From Prosopocoilus inquinatus (lineage: Eukaryota; Arthropoda; Insecta; Coleoptera; Lucanidae), in NCBI GenBank assembly GCA_036172665.1, contig CM069872.1:45866101-45930100 (forward strand): a stretch of 64,000 nucleotides of DNA. Direction: 5' to 3'. Below, one piece after another: positions 57,407-64,000 of this stretch (the first letter of the stretch is position 1; every line of letters begins with the position of its first letter). The position numbers and the translations under genes are program-made. The notes under the pieces were generated by a model. That model saw nothing but the letters and a program-made list of their open reading frames with translations. It was not told the DNA's origin and searched no databases.

Positions 57407-59252
57407 CTTGAAACCCTGAAGGTTTAAACTGCGTTTAACGTTAACAATAGGTTATTCTTTGGTTTTTCAGACACTAATTAAGATGTCAAATGTAGTTTAA
57501 CTACGAATTAAGATGTAAAAAACAGTTTAAGTATTAAAGAAAACTGTGGTTTGATACTTCTTAACCAGCTGTTAATAAATTGCTGGTTTAATTGAACACT
57601 GAGCGACTCAGCTCAACTATATTATGAATGCAAACTAAAAAAAGAAACTTTAAATTAAATAAATTGGTACAGGAAAATGCTGTCCAATTAGGTGAAGTGA
57701 TACTTATTTGTATATCCGGATAATGACGAACGTGGCATTTTTATTCGCGATTTCGTAATTACGATTAATTTATTTTTCACGTTTCATTGGGAATACTTCG
57801 CAAATGAACGAATTTGAAGCACGAATCTGTTCGAAGCATTAAAAAAATGAGTGTTTATCTGTCATTTCATATTTCAAAGCACATATACATTTATTGAAAA
57901 CTGTGTGTTCATTTGATCCAAAAACGCAAATACTCCCCTGTTTTATACAAATATTGACTATCAAACAACATATGAGTTCTTGTTTTAGTATTTAACATCC
58001 AATCACCCTTTATTAAAGAAATTCGCGATCAAAACACAAAGGGAGGAGTGTATTTCTAAATTGTTAATCATAAGCAATCGCTTCGAAATTTCTATTGATT
58101 CTCTTCAAGCAAAGTTTTAATTTCGATAATTAATTAACCATTCAAAATTAAAATTTTCAAATCGCGAATGATTGTCAAGTTCAGCACCGGTGTCTTCTTC
58201 TGAAGTAATACGGTAAATTAATTACAAAGTGGATGCGCAGGGTAAATTTCAATCTAATCATCTTCCGCTAATTTTATCCTTGTCAACAAGTTGACTGACG
58301 TATACATTTTTCAAGCAGTTTAAACCATGAATACGTAATTACTAGGTACGTAATAACAAGTCAATAGCATTTCACTCTGAAGTAAGTACATACTTTAATT
58401 ATTTAGAGAAAAAAAAACTTTTGATGCTTAATGCTTTCAATATCTCAAAAATACCATTAATATTAAGTATAAGTAATAATCTTAGCAAATATAATAGCAC
58501 GTGGCATATCTTAATTGTTATATATTTCAATTTCAACAAAATTGTAGCTGCCTGCCTGATTATAAATTCTAATTCTTCGTAAATGTGCTGAGATGAAAAT
58601 ACATTTTGACGGAGCTCAGCTCAAGACTTGGCAAATCAATAAATGAGATGTAATTTATAAGGAAAAATCTCCTAAAATGCCTACGCCTAGTTGAAATGGA
58701 AATTAAGGTACTACAAGTTCATTTAGGGTATATTAAAATTGCCTGCTATGATTTCCAGTTAAAAAATAACTTTATATTATAACTCGCAAATTTAATTAAA
58801 TATCGATAAACTAACTACATTACTGAATTGTATTTTAAAAAATGCCCTAATGATGTTAACGAAAGGTCGAGTATAGCAACTTTTACTCATAACTTGATAA
58901 CAAAAGAAGAGAGCCAATTGCTGTTTACACTGTTGATTTTATCTGTAAAAAAGAGATCAAAACTTGGCCCCTAGTCTTTCCTATCTCTTATAGTTACGGA
59001 AATATCCATAAGTGACATTAAAACTGATCCACCCTGTACATTGAGCCAAGAAAGACTGTTACCATTACAAGAATAGGTGAAAATTAACATTTAAGTTATA
59101 ATAAGAAATAATATTTTAATTTATCACGGTTATTATGAAAATAACTCAAAGTATATTATTTTTAAACATTTTCGCCCTACTTTAACCTGACGTTTTCATC
59201 TGCAAGTTTGGAAAGTCGTGGTATAAATTCCTTTTTCTTTTATTACTATTAT
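57407..59252. other. no feature seen
   Basis: AT-rich sequence without supported genes. CCACCCTGTACA at about 59030 is another isolated transposon-end-like string. Confidence 0.4.
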
Positions 59253-59439
59253 TAAAGTGACCATACGTCCCCCTTTGGGGGGAGGCAATCCTTCTATTTT
59301 GTTGAGTGTTCGTTTCAGGAGTATCAAAATTAAATTTTTGAACTCGTATTTTGTTTTATCATTTTCTTTCTAATATATTCAAGTTGTGTAACGAGCGTGT
59401 CTTGCCTCTCCTTGCTTACATAAAAGTACGGTCACTTTA
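59253..59439. mobile_element. possible 187-bp MITE, TIR TAAAGTGACC
   Basis: TAAAGTGACCATACGT at the left versus TAAAGTGACCGTACTT (reverse complement of the right end). A CCCCCTTTGGGGGG palindrome follows the left end. Support is limited to about 14 matching terminal bases. Confidence 0.4.
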
Positions 59440-59897
59440 CTATTATCTCTGCAATTTTGGGCTTTCGACTCAAGCCGTACTCGTATTGAAAATTAGAGCA
59501 TATTTATTTTATTTTCAGACAAAACCATTGTCTTGCCTATAACCACTCTTAAGTCAAGTTCTTCGGCTCGAGAGTGAACGACAGTGTTTGTATAGGACAA
59601 TAATTGAAAGCTCAGGAAGTCAGGAATTTGGCGTGGACGGTCCTGTGAAATATTTGCCGGACAACATTCGTTCCTGCTCTTAATGGTACTTCAAACGTAC
59701 TAACTTTGTGTTAACGTTAATTCCTGTCACATTTACTCTTTAACTGTATTCATGCGTTAATAAATTCATAAAGGACTAACGTAACTCGCCGTTACGTTGA
59801 TTTAGGTAAAAAATGTTTCAGTTTTTTTGATTGGTGAAGCATAAATCATCAATTAACGAAAGGTAGAGGACATTTCCATCAAATTCGTCATAGCATT

Positions 59898-59982
59898 TAA
59901 ATGGAGATAAACTGATGTGTAGGTACAGTTCAGTTCATATTTAAATGGAGATAGACTGATGTATAGCTACAGTTCGGTTCAT
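59898..59982. repeat. 45-bp tandem duplication
   Basis: AAATGGAGATAAACTGATGT and its neighbour with TACAGTTC repeat at 59898 and 59943. The second copy merges into the left arm of the hairpin element at 59969-60167. Confidence 0.65.
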
Positions 59983-60167
59983 GAAAGAATACAAACACGT
60001 CATATACAATACCCGTATGCATAAAATAACTGCACTTCGTTAATCAACACTTAATATTTGAATTTAATTTAATGATACGTAAAAAAATCGTGTAGTGTTG
60101 ATTAACTAGTCCAGTACGAGTATTGTATATGACGTACATGTAGGTATTCTTTCATGAATTGAACTGT
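59969..60167. mobile_element. 199-bp hairpin MITE
   Basis: ACAGTTCGGTTCATGAAAGA at the left pairs with TCTTTCATGAATTGAACTGT at the right. Complementarity continues through ACGTCATATACAATAC/GTATTGTATATGACGT and GTTAATCAACACT/AGTGTTGATTAAC, so most of the element is one stem. Confidence 0.75.
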
Positions 60168-60539
60168 ATATGAAAAATGTTCTATTACGGAGATATAAAT
60201 TTTATATTGCTTGATACTGATAATTTCAAAAAGAGATTTTAGTCTTTCCCTTTGACACTTCCATGTCTACCCATAAAATGAGCACCCCATTTGAACACAA
60301 TCTCTTCTCATTTACTCACAATACATTTCGGTCGGAGTACAAACGCACGGTAACGATCTGTTTGTACTTAAAAATAACGCGCCGTCGAATACACATCAAA
60401 GAAAGTTTGCCCTTTCATTACGCCGAATTAACGCTCGGTTCCGCGGAAAAACATAAAACTGGGGAACAATTAACACAAACTCAAAGGAAAGTGTCGTCGT
60501 TTTCTTTATTTTGCGTGATTTATCGCGCCTTTTTCCTTG

Positions 60540-60620
60540 CATAGTCGCACGTAAACAGGAACAAACGTCCGCCGACGCCGACGACGACGACGCCAGCTTA
60601 CGATGATAGACGACGTAAGT
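60540..60620. other. GC-rich island with GAC triplets
   Basis: CGCCGACGCCGACGACGACG in otherwise AT-rich DNA, followed by GACGAC|GTAAGT on the plus strand. It could be the 5'UTR/first exon of a gene running right, or the promoter of the sNPF gene on the minus strand (where CATC|GTAAGC is a possible donor). No coding region is evident. Confidence 0.25.
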
Positions 60621-61419
60621 TTTAAAAAGTAATGTACAAATACAGACGACTGACGAAAATGAGTTCGAAATTATTTATTCTCTTAAAAGGTAAATTTTAA
60701 GTTAACAAAACCAAAACTATTCAGAAAAGAAGATTTTAAACATTATTCACTATTAATATTGTAGAGACATTATTATGTTTTCCAGAACTACTAAAATTGG
60801 ATGAAAACTTGTCCAAGTGATTTAAGATTTTCAAGAGAAAGCAATTTTATTTTATGTTTTGCAACACTTGTTTCTCATTTCATTTAGAAGACAGAAAAAC
60901 TGGGACACCCTGTATTTTAAGTTTAAAAAGAAATAGAAAATTATTGGTGATTAATTAAAAAAATTAGTTTATAGGCGAAAGTGCCCATTTTAATGACGAT
61001 TTGTTTGACTTTGTTTCATTAATTCTGCGGCTATGGTTTTAAAAAAGCTAAAGTCAATGTAATAAAGAAGCGAAGCTTTGTATATTGCCTGCATTTATAG
61101 TGAATTTTTACATGGAAGAAGGGCCGATCTCTTTGAGCCAGAGAATAATATACAGATAAAATCATTCCGTACGGTGGATGAGCAGCAGTCGCTTGTATGG
61201 TAACGTGTGGGATGTTACATGCGCTCCGATCCTATCTCTTGTTATACTTGTTCTCATTAGGGGAGTTTGTCTTTTACTTCCACAGTTTTTATATCATAAG
61301 TCTACATTATATTTATACTCAAAGTAATTATGTATCAGATTACAAAGAAATGAGATTTTCGATAGATTGTTTTGAATAAGGATCGCAAGTACTTACGCTC
61401 ACCCTTGACTTCACCTTGA
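60621..61419. other. no feature seen
   Basis: AT-rich; CACCCTGTATTTTAAG near 60905 is a lone transposon-end-like string. Confidence 0.4.
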
Positions 61420-61567
61420 GCACTCGGGTATGCCTACTTAATGTGGCAGGATCTGTATATGTGATCAGCACTCAAATATACTCTACTTAATGTGGCATGA
61501 TCTGTATACGTGATGAGTACTCAAGTATACTCTACTTAATGTGGCAGGATCTGTATACGTGATGAGT
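61420..61567. repeat. 49-bp tandem repeat, three copies
   Basis: CTACTTAATGTGGCA occurs at 61434, 61483 and 61532, each followed by GATCTGTATA and GTGATSAG. Non-coding. Confidence 0.8.
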
Positions 61568-64000
61568 TAGGGCAGTTGAAAGTGTTAAACATGACTTATA
61601 ATCTTTAAATCCATTTTTCAGAAATATGCTTTTAATAACTTTGGCCCTTTTAGGACCAAGCCACAGAATTACATACGCTATTTATTTTAGATGAACAAAT
61701 TTAATTTAATTTGTTAAAATTTCGTAAGAGCTTTCGGTCTCTTTACAGAATATCATCGTTTCGTGACACCACGACTTGTCACAATTTGAAATGTCGCAAC
61801 CAGACATTAATTTCTGAACCGTGAAGCTTTTTCACCGTGCATCGGCAAACGACTATCGATTGTTTATGAAACAAAGCGAAAAAAAATTCCATTATGAGAT
61901 AAACCCAAAAGCTTGTGTAACATTTTCTACCTAATGAAGATGCTATGCGACGCAAAATTGAAACGTATACTGCGAACTAAAATTCGCCGATTCGAATTCA
62001 TTTAGAACGAAGTGATACGGCTCTTTTTTAATTCATAAACTTTTAACTGGAAATTGCCAAGCTTTGAATTTCCGATTTACCCTTTCATTAGAAGAACCAA
62101 TCTATCAAAATCCTAATCTCTACGTTTCTCTAATTTACTCGAGTATGAAAGGAAATCTGATTTAACTACCCAAATCAAAAATGCCAAATTTTTATTACAG
62201 TGGATGAAATAAATTTTCCCTTTCGCACTTATCAGCGGCAGAATTATAACATGGGATAATCAAAACCTTGATGATGCCTTGATTGGGAAAGACAGAAATA
62301 TAAATTCAAATAGCCGATCCTTTTACTGAAAATGTATGTAAATATAAGTACATACCTTACTGGGAATTGTATGCAAAATTTTAGGCTCATAAGCTGAAAT
62401 AACATCAAACAAACAGAAATTACTTGCGCCACAGTGCAAACAAACTCTTTACCATATCAAAAGCGAAAGGGTCGCCGAAATGTCCGTCAAGATAACGTAG
62501 ACGTGCAACAAAAACGAAATTGAAAACTTGCGGTGTAAAGTCGTCCGTCTGATCCAGCATCCGGATCTCCGACACAATCGGAGATTCCGGGAAGGTTAAA
62601 GCTATCCCGAAGTCATTTCCTATTCTAAAGTGTATCGCGGTCTTTTATCTAAAGTATAAGGGACATTTAGTGGAAAGTGAGGGAAATTAAACTTGATACT
62701 GATCGATAAAGCACAGTGTAAAGTATTAAATGAGAAAGACGAGAAATGTAATGAATGCGATGGACCAAATTCAAAAGTATCATGATAATATCTGCATCGA
62801 TGAGATATCTGTCTTGTACTTGAAATTTTAAAAGGAACACCCTGTATATTATTACTGAATTTAATACCTCTTTGAATAAGCTTAAGGTAACATATGGCTG
62901 AGTATGTGCTACATAATAAATTTAACAACTCATAAAACGGTATGTATTCTATCTTCCTTCCTTCCTTCCTTTTATCTATAATATCGTTGATTTTAATTAG
63001 AATTGTATTGAGTCTGTTTCTTATATTTTTATGACTAAAATGTGTGATGTATCTTAATTTATTCATTTAAATAAAAATATGTATATTTTCTCAAGACTGT
63101 TTATTATAAAAATCATTGCTTATTTTATTGCACATTTTTCTAAACACATGTAAAACAACAACTTCAATTATTTTAAATTTAGATCATTCAATTAGCCTAG
63201 TATAAGGAATGCCCGGAAAAATGTATGCACTTTACTGAATCAACTTCTTTGAAGCAGTTTATAAAATTTTGCACGCTGTAATAAATTATAAGCGGTAAAT
63301 TTAACATTGTACTAAAGTAAACATCATGCGCCGTTGCAACAAGGTCAGAAAAGCAATATAGCTTAATTTTCCCGAGCGTTTGCTCTACGAGCTTTCTTTG
63401 CAATAATAAATTTAATGTGGTGCAAAACGTAAAAAAGTTGAATTTCATTTTCTCAAACAGTTTCCTAGAGTGGCAGGAGAGATCGTTTAATGATAATGTT
63501 CAGGGCCAGGTGGCTTCCAGCAAGTAATCCCTCTCTCTGCTTAACACCCTCCATTTAGAAAGTCCCATGGATGCTTTCATGACCATCAATTACAGAAATC
63601 TATCGACGTTCTTTCTTTAACACATGCGGCTACTGTTTCTTTATGAGGCAATAACGACAATCGTGTGAAATATTTCAGACTTTCAATTCATCGAATTTTT
63701 TTGGGGGGATGATAAAATCTTTCTTTCATTCGAGGTTTTACAAAGATAACGATAATGGACAAGTGTTTTCTAAGGCTTTCATTCTAAGTTGCATTACACT
63801 GCAAATGAATTTAAAAAAATGGACCTCGAGTTTTCTTTACTCCCTCGAATTATCAATTTCCTGGCGATAAACTGGCCCTAAGAAATCAATTCGTCTGGTT
63901 TTAATAACAAAAAGAACACTAAAGCTGAGCGACCACTGCCGGCGAAGCTAACCTAAGCAAAACTAAGTTATGCTCCAATATAATCTTATGGAAACGTTCA
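61568..64000. other. no gene seen to the end of the window
   Basis: AT-rich with short ORFs only. Minor items: a CGGATCTCCG...CGGAGATTCCG hairpin at about 62564-62590, a (CTTC)n run at about 62950, and ACACCCTGTATATT at about 62837. Confidence 0.4.

Noticed and set aside
1..64000. CRISPR arrays, bacterial operons, riboswitches, tRNA and rRNA genes
   Set aside because: No evenly spaced short repeats with unique spacers, no tRNA-like A/B box pairs and no rRNA segments were seen; gene structure is eukaryotic.

Overview
This window is AT-rich, intron-containing eukaryotic DNA. Gene content (Slowpoke BK channel, Ash2, a BolA-family protein, a KDEL-tailed protein disulfide isomerase, and a short neuropeptide F precursor with a SPSLRLRF-amide) points to an insect. 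A beetle is my best guess, but that is inference. Nothing looks bacterial: there are no operons, CRISPR arrays or bacterial promoters.

Layout. 1-5357 is inferred to be the first intron of slowpoke, whose start-codon exon is at 5358-5735 on the minus strand. 5736-14887 is an intergenic repeat zone: a probable solo LTR, four small inverted-repeat transposons in a row (6724-7761), a hammerhead-ribozyme repeat pair (9073-9583), a Harbinger scrap and a decayed mariner/Tc1-like copy with a hairpin MITE nested in it (13601-14474). 14888-25256 is the gene-dense core: ash2 (+, nine coding exons), a BolA-like gene (-), and a PDIA5-like gene (+) with four thioredoxin active sites. ash2 and BolA converge; BolA and PDIA5 diverge from a shared interval of about 650 bp. 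A possible single-exon antisense gene sits inside the sixth ash2 intron.

From 25815 to 52886 the minus strand carries the sNPF precursor. Its signal-peptide exon is 26.4 kb upstream of the exon encoding the peptide, and the exons join in matching phase to give 99 codons. That giant intron is filled with transposon relics, including a 1.19-kb hAT-type element made largely of ~179-bp tandem repeats and a tandem/inverted array of ~311-bp hammerhead repeats. 52907-64000 holds no gene I can support.

The most interesting signal is a dispersed repeat family that carries a type-I hammerhead ribozyme motif with a tiny palindromic stem III. Some copies have intact cores, others have core mutations. 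Three insertions are flanked by 11-13 bp direct repeats, and one has an empty-site counterpart elsewhere in the window. This matches what is known of hammerheads in Penelope-like retroelements, but no reverse transcriptase is present here. Coding genes were assembled by eye from splice sites and reading frame; UTRs and transcription starts are not resolved.
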